Positions 1 through 8,267 of a stretch of 33,072 bases of DNA are shown here, in pieces (the stretch's first letter is position 1; every line of letters starts with the position of its first letter). Source of the DNA: Catenulispora pinistramenti (GTDB lineage: Bacteria; Actinomycetota; Actinomycetes; Streptomycetales; Catenulisporaceae); assembly GCF_018274385.1 (NCBI RefSeq), contig NZ_JAAFYZ010000107.1, positions 1 through 33,072 on the forward strand. Direction: 5' to 3'. The notes under the pieces were generated by a model, which did not search any database, was not told the origin of the DNA, and worked only from the letters and a program-made list of their open reading frames with translations. The position numbers and the translations under genes are program-made.

Positions 1-2
1 CC

Positions 3-473
3 ACCAGCTCGTCCAGCCCCAGCGCCCCGGCGACGAGCGGTGCGCCGGCGACGCTGCCGTCGCACCCGGCCCACATGATGACCAACGTCGGCGACGGCCT
101 GTCCGTGGATGTGCAGAGCGAGGACGCCGGCGACGGCAAAGCGGTCGTCGCGTGGGACCAGCACACCACCAACAACGGCCAGTACTGGCAGGTGCAGCCG
201 TACAACGACAGCCAGGTGGCACTCATGACCTACCTGAACACCTACCAGGCCATGACCATGGACCTGTCCTCACACAACGTGATCATGCAGCACTGTGGCA
301 GCGTGTGCGCGACGAACCAGGTGTGGTGGTACGCCGCGTCGAGCATCAACGGCGCCTTCTATGTCCACAACGGATACGCCAAGGACTGCCTGACCGACAA
401 CGGCCGCGACGCACAGCTCACCGTCGAACCATGCACTACCGGGAACAAGGCACAGCTGTGGGAGACGCCCTAA
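3..473 (+). CDS. Ricin-B-type lectin domain protein, 3' end only (5' end outside window)
   Basis: The reading frame is open from the window edge to a TAA stop at 471-473, so only the C-terminal 156 residues are visible. An Ala/Ser/Pro/Thr-rich linker comes first and is followed by one beta-trefoil-like domain. Three Q-x-W motifs, the hallmark of ricin-B/CBM13 repeats, are visible: QYW in GQYWQV, QVW in TNQVWW and QLW in AQLWET. Paired cysteines (CGSVC; CLTD...EPC) fit the disulfides of secreted lectins. In this family such domains bind carbohydrate and usually sit at the C terminus of secreted glycoside hydrolases. The catalytic part and any signal peptide would be upstream of the window. An internal ATG at 75 is probably not the true start, because the linker reads through it. 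The gene is probably unrelated to the cluster that follows. Confidence 0.8.
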   Translation, partial: TSSSSPSAPATSGAPATLPSHPAHMMTNVGDGLSVDVQSEDAGDGKAVVAWDQHTTNNGQYWQVQPYNDSQVALMTYLNTYQAMTMDLSSHNVIMQHCGSVCATNQVWWYAASSINGAFYVHNGYAKDCLTDNGRDAQLTVEPCTTGNKAQLWETP

Positions 474-527
474 GGGTGTCCTGACCCCGCCCTGCCGCAG
501 CCGGCCGACCAATCATCCGCGGTTGGT

Positions 528-533
528 TAAGAT
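528..533 (+). promoter_or_regulatory. Predicted -10 box of a leaderless promoter for the first SARP regulator
   Basis: TAAGAT fits the actinobacterial TANNNT -10 consensus and ends 8 nt before the ATG at 542, so transcription would start at or next to the start codon. No Shine-Dalgarno sequence precedes that ATG, which agrees with a leaderless mRNA. The decarboxylase at 15040 has the same layout. This is inferred from motif and spacing only. Confidence 0.45.
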
Positions 534-541
534 CATCGGCT

Positions 542-3511
542 ATGACTGGCGGGGAACTGATCATCGACGATTCGCTGCGTTTCGCCCTTCTGGGGCCGCT
601 CCGGGGGTGGCACCGCGGAAGGCCGCTCGAACTGGGAGCGCGAGGCCAGCAGATGGTGCTCGCCTCGCTGCTGCTCGACCTGGGCGACGCGGTGCCGGTG
701 GCCGATCTGGTCGGCGCGTTGTGGGGACCGGAGCCGCCGCGGAACGCCTTGGGTACCTTACGCACCTATATATCCCGTTTGCGTAAGGTCATCGTCGCGG
801 CGACGGACAGCGATCCGATCCGCACCATCGGCGACACGTATCTGCTCGACGCGTCGGCCTGCTCGACCGACGTGCAGGACGTCCACAGGACAATGCGACG
901 CATCAGGCAGGCAGGCGCGGCCGGCGAGGCGGCCGAGGCCGAGGAACTGTGTCGCCGGGCGCTCGCGCTGTGGCACGGGACGCCGCTGCTCGGCCTGCCC
1001 GGCTCGGTGTTCGCCGCGCAGCGGGCCCGGCTCGCCGAGCTGCGGGTGTCGCTGGTCTCCGAACACAGCGACGCGCTGTTGGCTCTGGGCCGGCACGCCG
1101 AGGCGGTGCTGGAGCTGAAGCCGCTGGTGGCCGAGTTCCCCTCGCACGAGGCGCTGCGCGGTTCCTTGATGCTCGCGTTGCATGGCAGCGGCCACAGTGG
1201 GGAGGCACTGGCCGGCTACGAAGACCTCCTGCGGCGTCTCGATGACGAGCTCGGCCTGGCCCCCGGACCGGAGATCCAGGCGATCCACGACCGGATCCGG
1301 GCCGAGACCGCCGGCGGCGCCGACCGCGGCGGTCGGGCTGCCGCACCCGGTTCCGCATCCGGTTCGGCACCCGGATCCGCATCCGGTTCGGCACCCGGTT
1401 CCGCATCCGGTTCGGCACCCGGTTCCGCATCCGGTTCGGCACCCGGATCCGCATCGGGTTCGAAACCCGGTTCCGCATCGGCAGCCCGCGACGCGGAAGT
1501 ACCAGCGCAACTGCTCGCCGCGCTTCCCGACTTCACCGGCCGCGCCGCCCAGGCCGCCGAGCTTCGGGCGGCGCTGCTGACCGGATCCGGGGCCGCTTTG
1601 CCCGTGGCGGCGGTGGCCGGAATGGGCGGCGTCGGCAAGACCACGCTGGCCCTGCACGTCGCGCACTCGATCTCGGATCGTTTCCCCGGTGGCCGGCTCT
1701 ACGCCGATCTGCGCGGTGCCGACGGCATCCCGGCTGATCCGCAGGCGGTGCTGCGCGGCTTCCTGACCGCTCTCGGTGTCGCGTCGCAGGACGTCCCGGA
1801 CGAACTCGAAGAACGCTCCGCGCTGTTCCGCACCCTCACCACCGATCGCAGGATCCTGGTCCTGCTGGACAACGCCGCCGACGCCGCACAGGTCGGTCCG
1901 CTGCTGCCGGGCTCCTCGACCTGCGCCGCGCTCATCACCTGCCGGGCCCGGCTCGTCGGGCTGCCCGCCGTCCACACCGTCGACCTGGAGGTGATGCCCG
2001 CGGCGGAGGCGGGGCAGCTACTGCGGCGCATCGTGGGCGCCGCTCGCGCCGACGCCGAGCCCGAAGCCCTCGCTCAGCTCGCCGACGCCTGCGGCCGTCT
2101 GCCCCTGGCCCTGCGGATCGTCGGCACCCGCCTGACCACGCGGGCGGTCTGGAAGCTGGCGGACATGGTGGCCAGGCTCGCCGACGAACGTCGCGCGCTC
2201 GCCGTGCTGCGCACCGGTGACCTGTCCGTCCCGGCGTGCTTCGCGATCGGATACCGGCAACTGGGGACCGAGGCGGCGCGGGCGTTCCGGCTGCTAGCCA
2301 CCTTGGACCTGCCCGAGCTGAGCGCGGAGTTCGCCGCCGCCGGGCTCGGCCTGGCCGAGCAGTCGGCCGAGGACCTGCTGGAGGCGCTGGTCGACGTGGC
2401 TCTCCTGGAGACGCCGAGGCATGGCCGCTATCGGTACCACGACCTGGTGCGGGCGTATGCGCGCTCGGTGGCGGCCGACGACCCCGACGGTGCGTCCGCT
2501 GCCCTCACCGGCATCCTGGACCACGGGTACGCGACCGGCCGTGCCCAACGTCGGCTCGGTGATCCGGACAGCAAGTTCCTGGACGCCTTCCCCGCGCCGC
2601 GCTCCGCCGGCACCGGGTTCGCCGATTTCGGGGAAGCCCGGCGCTGGATGGCCGAGGAAGTACGAGGCCTGACCCTGCTGGCGCGCCAAGCCAGTGCCGG
2701 GACCGACGAGCACTTCCGGGCCGCCGTGCTGGTGATGGCCGTCCTTGACCACGGTGAGGAAGCCGGGGACCTGCTTTCGCTGGAAGCGGACGTCGTCGGT
2801 GTCCTCAGCCGGGAGGCCGCCGCGCGCGGGGACGACCGGACCGGCCGGATCGCGGGGATGCTCCACGTCCACAACCGGTTCATCGCCCGCGACCTCCCCG
2901 AGGCGCTGGAGGCGAGTCTCCCGCTGATCGAGCAGTGCCGGGCGGCCGACGAGGACGTCCTCGTGGCCTGGCTCGCCCACATCGCCGGTACCAGCGCGCA
3001 TCACCTCGGGCAGCGCGACGTGGCCGAGGCCATGCTCCGGCTGTGCCGGGACACCGGGATCGCGCTGGACGACACCAGCCTGGTCAGCACCGCCACCAAA
3101 TGGCTGATCTTCGCCACCGCCATGAGCCCCGGCGGTCAGGTGACCGCCGAGACGTTGCGGCTCGCGCAGAGCGCGTTCGACCTGGACGAGCGCGCCGGCA
3201 ACCGCCTCAACCTCATGGGCGCCTGGCACATGCTCGCCCGCGTCCACGACGCCCTGGGCGAGGAAACCGAGGCCGAACACGCCTACCGGCACACGATCGA
3301 GCTGACCGTCGAGCTCGGCCACCGCGAACGCGAAGTCGTGGCGCGGCGCGAGTCGGCGACCCGACTGCACCGCCTGGGACGCCGAGCCGAAGCCGTCGAG
3401 CAGACACAGCGGGCCCTGGCTGTCGCCCAAGCCGCGCAGCTGGCGACCGAGGAGTCCCGGCTGCGCGAAATGCTCGAGGAGGCCCTGGCCGATCAGAGCG
3501 CCGCCGGCTGA
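542..3511 (+). CDS. SARP/AfsR-family transcriptional regulator with NB-ARC and TPR-like domains
   Basis: A 989-aa protein with the AfsR layout. An OmpR-type winged helix lies at about residues 12-95 (LRFALLGPL; TLRTYISRLRKV) and a bacterial transcriptional activator (BTAD) domain at about 105-255. A repetitive Gly/Ser/Ala/Pro linker spans about 268-315. An NB-ARC ATPase follows, with Walker A GMGGVGKTT at about 360-368 and Walker B-like LVLLDNA near 437, then a TPR-like helical C terminus. SARPs activate antibiotic clusters by binding direct heptamer repeats near the -35 region, so this is probably a pathway-specific activator. Codon 73 (758-760) is a TTA leucine codon, which suggests bldA-dependent translation. 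The gene is convergent with the oxidoreductase, and their 3' ends overlap by 19 bp. The function class is secure; the targets are inferred. Confidence 0.92.
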   Translation: MTGGELIIDDSLRFALLGPLRGWHRGRPLELGARGQQMVLASLLLDLGDAVPVADLVGALWGPEPPRNALGTLRTYISRLRKVIVAATDSDPIRTIGDTYLLDASACSTDVQDVHRTMRRIRQAGAAGEAAEAEELCRRALALWHGTPLLGLPGSVFAAQRARLAELRVSLVSEHSDALLALGRHAEAVLELKPLVAEFPSHEALRGSLMLALHGSGHSGEALAGYEDLLRRLDDELGLAPGPEIQAIHDRIRAETAGGADRGGRAAAPGSASGSAPGSASGSAPGSASGSAPGSASGSAPGSASGSKPGSASAARDAEVPAQLLAALPDFTGRAAQAAELRAALLTGSGAALPVAAVAGMGGVGKTTLALHVAHSISDRFPGGRLYADLRGADGIPADPQAVLRGFLTALGVASQDVPDELEERSALFRTLTTDRRILVLLDNAADAAQVGPLLPGSSTCAALITCRARLVGLPAVHTVDLEVMPAAEAGQLLRRIVGAARADAEPEALAQLADACGRLPLALRIVGTRLTTRAVWKLADMVARLADERRALAVLRTGDLSVPACFAIGYRQLGTEAARAFRLLATLDLPELSAEFAAAGLGLAEQSAEDLLEALVDVALLETPRHGRYRYHDLVRAYARSVAADDPDGASAALTGILDHGYATGRAQRRLGDPDSKFLDAFPAPRSAGTGFADFGEARRWMAEEVRGLTLLARQASAGTDEHFRAAVLVMAVLDHGEEAGDLLSLEADVVGVLSREAAARGDDRTGRIAGMLHVHNRFIARDLPEALEASLPLIEQCRAADEDVLVAWLAHIAGTSAHHLGQRDVAEAMLRLCRDTGIALDDTSLVSTATKWLIFATAMSPGGQVTAETLRLAQSAFDLDERAGNRLNLMGAWHMLARVHDALGEETEAEHAYRHTIELTVELGHREREVVARRESATRLHRLGRRAEAVEQTQRALAVAQAAQLATEESRLREMLEEALADQSAAG
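1349..1480 (+). repeat. In-frame 24-bp tandem repeat coding the SARP interdomain linker
   Basis: Five 24-bp units (1349-1372, 1373-1396, 1397-1420, 1421-1444, 1445-1468) and a partial sixth each encode the octapeptide GSASGSAP or a close variant (the fifth has GSK). They lie between the BTAD and NB-ARC domains. The units alternate GGTTCC and GGATCC at their start and are nearly identical in DNA, so copy number could change by slippage without loss of frame. Confidence 0.9.
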
Positions 3512-4866
3512 TCGGCATCGGTGCGCACGGCGGGCACCGGCGCCGGGATGTTGTGGTTGATCCGGAACACGTTCCCGGGGTCGAAGGCGCGTTTGACGCT
3601 GATGAGCCGGGCGAAGTCCTCTGCTTCGTAGGCCGCGCGCACCGCGTCGGGTGCGGTGTCGGCGGTGCCGAGGAAGTTCGGGAGCGTCCCGCCGGTGAGA
3701 GCGGGTTTCAGGACGGCCAGTGCGGCGTCCAACCGGGCCCGGACCGCCGGGACCGCCTCGCGGTCCGGCGCCATGCCGAAGGCGATCACCGCGTCGGAAG
3801 CGGTGCGGTGGCCGATCGCACCGGGGTGCCTGGGTGCACGCTCCAGCGCGCCCCCGAGGCGCCGGAGCTGCAGGGCGAACGGCGGCTCCAGGGCATCCGG
3901 GCCGGCCACGGCCAGCACCTGCTCGACCGCGCTGTCGTCGAGCTCGCCGATCAACCCGCCGGCATCGACGTAGGCGGCGGGCTCGGTCGGGTCCGCGTAG
4001 ACCTCGCCGATCCGGGCGTAGGGGACTTCGGCGACGGTGTCCACGGCGGGGCCCAGATCGCGCAGCGGCCGAACCGCGGCCGCACCCGCTTCCGGATCGC
4101 CACTCCACACCACGACGACGGTGAACAGGTACTGCCCCCGCTTTTCCGGCGGCAGCTTCTCGATGTCGGGGAACCGCACGAAGGACACTGTGGAGTTCAT
4201 CGTCTCCGGCATCCGGCGCGACCAGTCGCGCCAGACCCGGAACGCCGTCGCCGACAGGGCACCGGGGAAGACCAGGCGTCCGGCATAGACGCTCGCGAGC
4301 GGGAACAGGTCGATCTCCATGGCGGTGACCACACCGAAGTTGCTCTTGCCGCCGCGCACCGCCCAGAACAGGTCGGGTCCGGTCTGCGGCGTCACGTGCC
4401 GCTCGGCGCCGTCGGCGGTGACCAGATCGAAGGCGCGGACGTGATCGGCGGCGTACCCGAACGTGCGCGCCAGCACCGGCAAGCCGCCTCCGAGGTGGTA
4501 GCCGACCGCGCCGACGTCCGGCGCGGTCCCGCACAGCGGGGCGAGGCCGAACGCCGTGGCGGCGGCGATGACGTCCCGCCACCGCGTCCCGCCCTCGAAC
4601 CAGGCCGTACGCCGTTCGGCGTCGACCAGTACCCGGTTCATCCGCCGCATGTTCAGGAGCACGGCGCCGTCGGCGGGCACCCCGATGCCGTGGCCCGTGC
4701 TCTGTACGGCGACCGGCCGGTCGAGCGAAACCGCCCACCGTACGGCCTCGGCGGCCTCGGCGCTGTTCCGCGGTGTGACCACGGCCCTCGGATGGTGGGC
4801 GACGCCCAGGTTGTAGCCGGAGATCTCGGCGTCGAACCCGGCGTCGCCGGGGTACAAGATGTGCAT
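3493..4866 (-). CDS. FAD-dependent oxidoreductase, berberine-bridge-enzyme-like (mono-covalent type)
   Basis: A 457-aa protein starting at ATG 4866 (MHILYPGDAG). An FAD_binding_4 domain comes first, with STGHGIG containing His59, the expected 8-alpha-histidyl flavin site, followed by VGYHLGGG and the hallmark FWAVRGGKSNFGVV. The C terminus has the BBE signature (KRAFDPGNVFRINHNI). In bicovalent family members a Cys precedes PxVG. Here that position is Ala115 (GTAPDVG), so only one covalent flavin bond is expected. The family performs O2-dependent two-electron oxidations of alcohols, amines or C-C forming substrates; the substrate here is unknown. It is transcribed divergently from the cupin gene, with a 13-bp inverted repeat between them. 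A longer upstream frame exists but would run through the cupin gene and lacks family similarity. Confidence 0.9.
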   Translation of the reverse strand: MHILYPGDAGFDAEISGYNLGVAHHPRAVVTPRNSAEAAEAVRWAVSLDRPVAVQSTGHGIGVPADGAVLLNMRRMNRVLVDAERRTAWFEGGTRWRDVIAAATAFGLAPLCGTAPDVGAVGYHLGGGLPVLARTFGYAADHVRAFDLVTADGAERHVTPQTGPDLFWAVRGGKSNFGVVTAMEIDLFPLASVYAGRLVFPGALSATAFRVWRDWSRRMPETMNSTVSFVRFPDIEKLPPEKRGQYLFTVVVVWSGDPEAGAAAVRPLRDLGPAVDTVAEVPYARIGEVYADPTEPAAYVDAGGLIGELDDSAVEQVLAVAGPDALEPPFALQLRRLGGALERAPRHPGAIGHRTASDAVIAFGMAPDREAVPAVRARLDAALAVLKPALTGGTLPNFLGTADTAPDAVRAAYEAEDFARLISVKRAFDPGNVFRINHNIPAPVPAVRTDADQPAAL

Positions 4867-4882
4867 GGCGCCAGTGCACACC

Positions 4883-4942
4883 GGGCCGATTGACGCGTGA
4901 TCAACCAGATCAACTCCCTGCCGACCAGCCGTCAATCGGCCC
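4883..4942. promoter_or_regulatory. Divergent promoter region with a perfect 13-bp inverted repeat (candidate operator)
   Basis: GGGCCGATTGACG (4883-4895) and its exact reverse complement CGTCAATCGGCCC (4930-4942) flank 34 bp between the oxidoreductase and cupin starts. The GGCC end of the left arm lies 17 nt from the oxidoreductase ATG (4866). The right arm lies 18 nt from the cupin's ATG at 4960. A 12-of-13 match, CCGTCTATCGGCC (5564-5576), lies 17 nt before the ATP-grasp ATG (5594). Matched orientation and spacing at three starts indicates a shared promoter or operator element. No binding protein can be named from sequence. Confidence 0.6.
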
Positions 4943-4950
4943 CGGAAACC

Positions 4951-5559
4951 ATGGCGCACATGATCCACGGTTCCAACCTCGACGAGTTCCTGTCCGATCT
5001 CGACCGCTACGCCGCGATCGGAGTCCTGACGCCCCAGCTCACCGCCGACACCCTGCGCAGATACCTGAAGGGCGGCCTGATCGTCCCGGAGGATCTGTGC
5101 GACGGCGAGGCGAGCGGCTACTCGCAGCGGCTGCTCCACGCCTCGCCCTCGCACTCGGTCGTGGTGCTCACCTGGCTGCCCGGACAGCGGACGCCGATCC
5201 ACGACCACATCGCCTGGTGCGTGTCAGGCGTCGTGGAAGGCGCCGAGGTGGACGAGTCGTTCCGGCTGTGGCGCCCGGCCGGCTCCGGACGCAAGGTCCT
5301 GGCCCCGGCCGGCCGCACCACCTGCACACCGGGCCGGGTCCAACTCCTCGTCCCGCCGGATGAGGACATCCACCGCGTGTCGAACGGCGGAACCGGCCGC
5401 GCGGTGTCGCTGCACGTCTACGGCGCCGACATCTCGGACAACGGCGGCAGCTCGATCAACCGGGTCTTCGGACAGGCCGTGGTCGCGATACCGCCCGCCG
5501 GATCGACGCTCGTGAGTTGGCGGGACACCCCCAGCCGTCGTGAATCAATCCACAGCTGA
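4951..5559 (+). CDS. Cysteine-dioxygenase-like cupin (thiol dioxygenase family)
   Basis: About 202 aa from ATG 4951. The cupin iron triad is visible as IHDH (His84, His86) and DIHRVSN (His141), and HVYGAD (Tyr157) is typical of bacterial cysteine/3-mercaptopropionate dioxygenases. These Fe(II) enzymes add O2 to a thiol to give a sulfinate. The start is uncertain. GTG 4897 is in frame, ATG 4951 gives MAHMIHGS, and ATG 4960 (MIHGSNL) has the same spacing to the conserved upstream motif as the neighbouring genes. None has a clear Shine-Dalgarno sequence. The 3' end lies 34 nt before the ATP-grasp ATG. With the group II PLP decarboxylase of this cluster it could form a cysteine-sulfinate to hypotaurine route, but that is only inference and the substrate may be different. 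Confidence 0.82.
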   Translation: MAHMIHGSNLDEFLSDLDRYAAIGVLTPQLTADTLRRYLKGGLIVPEDLCDGEASGYSQRLLHASPSHSVVVLTWLPGQRTPIHDHIAWCVSGVVEGAEVDESFRLWRPAGSGRKVLAPAGRTTCTPGRVQLLVPPDEDIHRVSNGGTGRAVSLHVYGADISDNGGSSINRVFGQAVVAIPPAGSTLVSWRDTPSRRESIHS

Positions 5560-5576
5560 TCCACCGTCTATCGGCC
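5545..5576 (+). promoter_or_regulatory. Candidate regulatory element upstream of the first ATP-grasp gene
   Basis: Three heptamers start at 11-bp steps: TCAATCC (5545), CTGATCC (5556) and TCTATCG (5567), sharing ATC at positions 4-6. The last one is part of CCGTCTATCGGCC (5564-5576), the third near-copy of the inverted-repeat motif at 4883-4942. The 11-bp phase resembles SARP operators, but the heptamers are degenerate. It overlaps the end of the cupin gene. Confidence 0.4.
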
Positions 5577-5593
5577 GGCGGTTTCCTGACGGC

Positions 5594-7033
5594 ATGCACA
5601 TCCTGATCATCAATCGCTGGGACGACGACTTCTCGGACTACGGCGCCTACCTCGACCACGGCGAGCACGAGGTCGGCTACGTGACGGTCCCGGCCCACCT
5701 GCCGCGGGTGCCGCTGACCGCCAAGGCGGTCGAGGCGGTGGCCGCGGACGCGGACGAGGAGACGATCCTCGCCGCCGCCCGCCGTTGTCGGGCCAAGCTC
5801 GGCGGCCTCGACCGGGTCCTGGCGCTGTCGGAGTTCAACCTGCACGTCGGGGGCCGGGTCCGGGACGAGTTCGGCGTCCCGGGCCCCGGAGCCGAGGACC
5901 TGCTGCGGTTCCGCGACAAGCCGCTCATGAAGGAGACGGTCGCCCGCGCGGGTCTGCGCGTGCCGTACCTCGCAGTGGTACGGAACCCAGCCGAAGTGGC
6001 GGCCTTCGCGGCCGAGGCGGCCGGTGCCGTCGTGGTCAAGCCGCGGGCCGGCGCCGCGGCCCGCGGGGTCCGGATCATTCCGCACGGCGCCGACGCGAGC
6101 CGGTACCTGGACGGCGTGGACTTCGGCGATCTGCACGCCGAGGAGTTCGTCGCCGGCACCATCTGGCACGTCGACGGACTCATATGGCGGGGCGGGCCGT
6201 GGTTCGCGTGCGCCTCGCGCTACATCGGCACGCCCCTGGGCTTCTCGCTCGGCGAACCGACCGCGAGCGTGTGCGACCACGGCCCCGACGGTGCCCGGAT
6301 CCGCGAGTTCGCCCTGCGGTGCCTGGACGCGCTCGGGCTGACGGACGGCGCGTTCCACCTGGAGGTCATCGACGCCCCCGGCGGGCCGGTGTTCCTCGAG
6401 GTCGGCGCCCGGGTGGGCGGCGGCCACATCGCTTGGACCGTACGGGACATCCACGGCATCGACTTGGTCGAGGCTTGGATCCGGGTGCAGTCGGGGCAGG
6501 AGCCGCCGATTCCGGCGCCGTTCACGGACCGGGTCGGCGGTGCGCTGTTGATACCGGGCCCGGCCGGCCGCCGGGTGCGGCGGGTCCAGAGCCTGCTCGG
6601 CCGGGTCGAAGGGCTCTACGAGGAGGTGCTGGCAGCGCCCGGGACGGTCCTGGGCGCCGACGAGGAACTGCTGGCCGGGCTGCGATTCGCCGGCCGTGAC
6701 CCGGAGCGGGTGCGGGCGGCGATGGCTCACGCGGTCGAGCTGGCGGCGGCCGAATTCGAGGAGGTCGAGGAGGTCGGAGATGTCGGGGACGTCGCCGGTG
6801 CGGATTCCGGTATCGGCGCCGCTTTCGCGCCGGTGCCCGGGCCCCGGCGCGCGGCCGACGACGCGGCTCAGGGAACTGACGTGCCTCAAGCCGATGCGGC
6901 CGAAGCCGGCGCGGCCGAAGCCGGCGCGGCTCAAGTGAGCGTGCCTCAAGTCAGTGCGCCTCAAGTCAGCGCGGCCGACGCCGAAGCAGTCGAAGCAACT
7001 GACATCGAAGCGGGCTCAAGTGTTCACATCTGA
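5594..7033 (+). CDS. ATP-grasp carboxylate-amine ligase with repetitive C-terminal tail
   Basis: A 479-aa protein starting at ATG 5594 (MHILIINRWDDD). An N-terminal pre-ATP-grasp domain is followed by the ATP-grasp fold: DKPLMKE near 110, VVVKPRAGAAARGV with Lys149 for ATP, and the metal/phosphate-binding LEVGARVGGGH near 266-276. Such enzymes activate a carboxylate as an acyl phosphate and join it to an amine, as in dipeptide antibiotics of the bacilysin and dapdiamide type. After about residue 410 the sequence loses domain character and becomes an Ala/Glu/Val/Gln-rich tail, including seven 5-residue units (430-464). The tail is probably non-catalytic. The gene lies just downstream of the cupin, and its 3' end overlaps the exporter's GTG by 14 bp. 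A GTG at 5540 is a less likely start, because it overlaps the cupin and lies upstream of the conserved motif. Confidence 0.85.
   Translation: MHILIINRWDDDFSDYGAYLDHGEHEVGYVTVPAHLPRVPLTAKAVEAVAADADEETILAAARRCRAKLGGLDRVLALSEFNLHVGGRVRDEFGVPGPGAEDLLRFRDKPLMKETVARAGLRVPYLAVVRNPAEVAAFAAEAAGAVVVKPRAGAAARGVRIIPHGADASRYLDGVDFGDLHAEEFVAGTIWHVDGLIWRGGPWFACASRYIGTPLGFSLGEPTASVCDHGPDGARIREFALRCLDALGLTDGAFHLEVIDAPGGPVFLEVGARVGGGHIAWTVRDIHGIDLVEAWIRVQSGQEPPIPAPFTDRVGGALLIPGPAGRRVRRVQSLLGRVEGLYEEVLAAPGTVLGADEELLAGLRFAGRDPERVRAAMAHAVELAAAEFEEVEEVGDVGDVAGADSGIGAAFAPVPGPRRAADDAAQGTDVPQADAAEAGAAEAGAAQVSVPQVSAPQVSAADAEAVEATDIEAGSSVHI
6881..6985 (+). repeat. Seven 15-bp tandem units coding the ATP-grasp C-terminal tail
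   Basis: Units of 15 bp occur in frame. 6896-6910 and 6911-6925 are identical (GCGGCCGAAGCCGGC, AAEAG). 6881-6895, 6926-6940, 6941-6955 and 6956-6970 are (V/A)-(P/A)-Q-x-x variants, and 6971-6985 is a decayed copy. The array would let tail length vary by slippage without disturbing the frame. Confidence 0.85.
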
Positions 7034-8267
7034 TCCGGGCCCGCCAACCCGCCACCGCTCACCCCGCACCCTGAGCCCACTGCGTTGCCACCTCCTGCGC
7101 ACCACCGACACCCTGGCCTCGACCACGGTGGAGACCGCGGTCCCGCTCATCGTCCTGCGCACTACCGGCAGCGCGGCGTGGTCCGGCGCGAGCTTCGCCG
7201 CCGAATGGATCCTGCGCCTGGCGGCCATTCCGCAGGCCGGCGTCCTGGTCGACCGGGTCGGCGCCGGCGCGGTCTACCGAGTGGCCGGAGCCCTCCGAGC
7301 CGTGTTCGGGGCCTCGGTGGTGGCGGCGCTGACGGTGAGCCCGGCCGCGTGGTGGGTCGCGGTGCTCTTCGGCATCGCCTCGGGCGTGCTGTGTGAGAGC
7401 ACGTACATCGCCGCCGAACAACTCGGCGCCGGACTCGCCGCCGCCGTACCAGAACGTCCGAGCCGCGTGCAGGCCGTCCAGGTCGTCATCGACGAATCGA
7501 CGCGCATGGCCGGTCCCCTGCTCGCCTCGCTCCTGCTCCTGGTCGGCACCGCCGCCCCCATCGGCGCGATCGCGGCGCTGTCGGCGGCCGCCGTACTGCT
7601 CGCCTGGCCCATCCGCCTCGGCGCCGAGCGCGGACGGCAGAGGAAGCAGGAAACGCACCATCCGCTCCGCGACATGGCCGACGGCGCCCGCACAGTCCGC
7701 GACTCGCCGGTACTGCGCCGCGTCACCGTCCTGTACAGCGCCTCGAATCTGCTCTACGCCCTGATGATCGTCGCCACCCCGCCGATCCTGATCCACCGGT
7801 TCGGCTGCTCCGAGGCCGCGATCGGGGGCGTGTGGGCGGCCGGATTCTGCCTTTCGGTGGCCGGGGTGGCCCCGGCGCGGGCGGCCCTGGAGCGGTACGG
7901 CCCGGCCCGGACCGGTGCGATCGCCTTCACAGTGCTGTGCCTGTCAGGCCTGGCCGCCGGTGTGTCGAACACCCTCCTGGCGCGTCTGCTGTGCACCGTC
8001 CTGGTCCTCGGCACGCTCGGCGCGGTCCAGCTCCTGCTGCGCACCGTGCGGAACGCCTCGACGCCGTCGCAGGCCTACGGAACCGTGACCGCGGCCGTGG
8101 TCCTGGCCGCCCTGATGCCCAACGCCGCCGCGGGCCTGCTGGTCGCGGCCGTTCCCGGCCACCTCAGTGCCCTGATCGTGATCGCCGCGCTGCTGGCCGC
8201 CGCGGCGAACACCGCCGCCCTGCGCGGCCTCACCCGAACCGCCGTCCCGAAGCTGGAGTCCCCGTGA
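7020..8267 (+). CDS. MFS-type transporter, probable product exporter
   Basis: About 415 aa from GTG 7020, overlapping the ATP-grasp stop by 14 bp. Hydrophobic helices run throughout (for example WWVAVLFGIASGVL, LLASLLLLVGTAAP, LLCTVLVLGTLGAV, AAVVLAALMPNAAAGLLV). A long charged loop in the middle (LGAERGRQRKQETHHPLRD, about residues 195-215) separates two six-helix halves. This matches the major facilitator fold of drug-efflux type. GTG 6954 is an in-frame alternative that would add 22 residues encoded inside the repeat tail, so it is less likely. The stop overlaps the next gene by GTGA, indicating translational coupling. Its position between two peptide ligases suggests export of, or self-resistance to, the peptide product. 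Confidence 0.85.
   Translation: MFTSDPGPPTRHRSPRTLSPLRCHLLRTTDTLASTTVETAVPLIVLRTTGSAAWSGASFAAEWILRLAAIPQAGVLVDRVGAGAVYRVAGALRAVFGASVVAALTVSPAAWWVAVLFGIASGVLCESTYIAAEQLGAGLAAAVPERPSRVQAVQVVIDESTRMAGPLLASLLLLVGTAAPIGAIAALSAAAVLLAWPIRLGAERGRQRKQETHHPLRDMADGARTVRDSPVLRRVTVLYSASNLLYALMIVATPPILIHRFGCSEAAIGGVWAAGFCLSVAGVAPARAALERYGPARTGAIAFTVLCLSGLAAGVSNTLLARLLCTVLVLGTLGAVQLLLRTVRNASTPSQAYGTVTAAVVLAALMPNAAAGLLVAAVPGHLSALIVIAALLAAAANTAALRGLTRTAVPKLESP

Noticed and set aside
1349-1480. Possible CRISPR array
   Set aside because: The 24-bp units are contiguous without spacers and stay in frame in the SARP linker.
2294-4879. Long minus-strand open frame of about 860 codons
   Set aside because: It runs antisense across the SARP and oxidoreductase genes, is Arg/Gly/Ala-rich without any domain, and results from high GC keeping all frames open.
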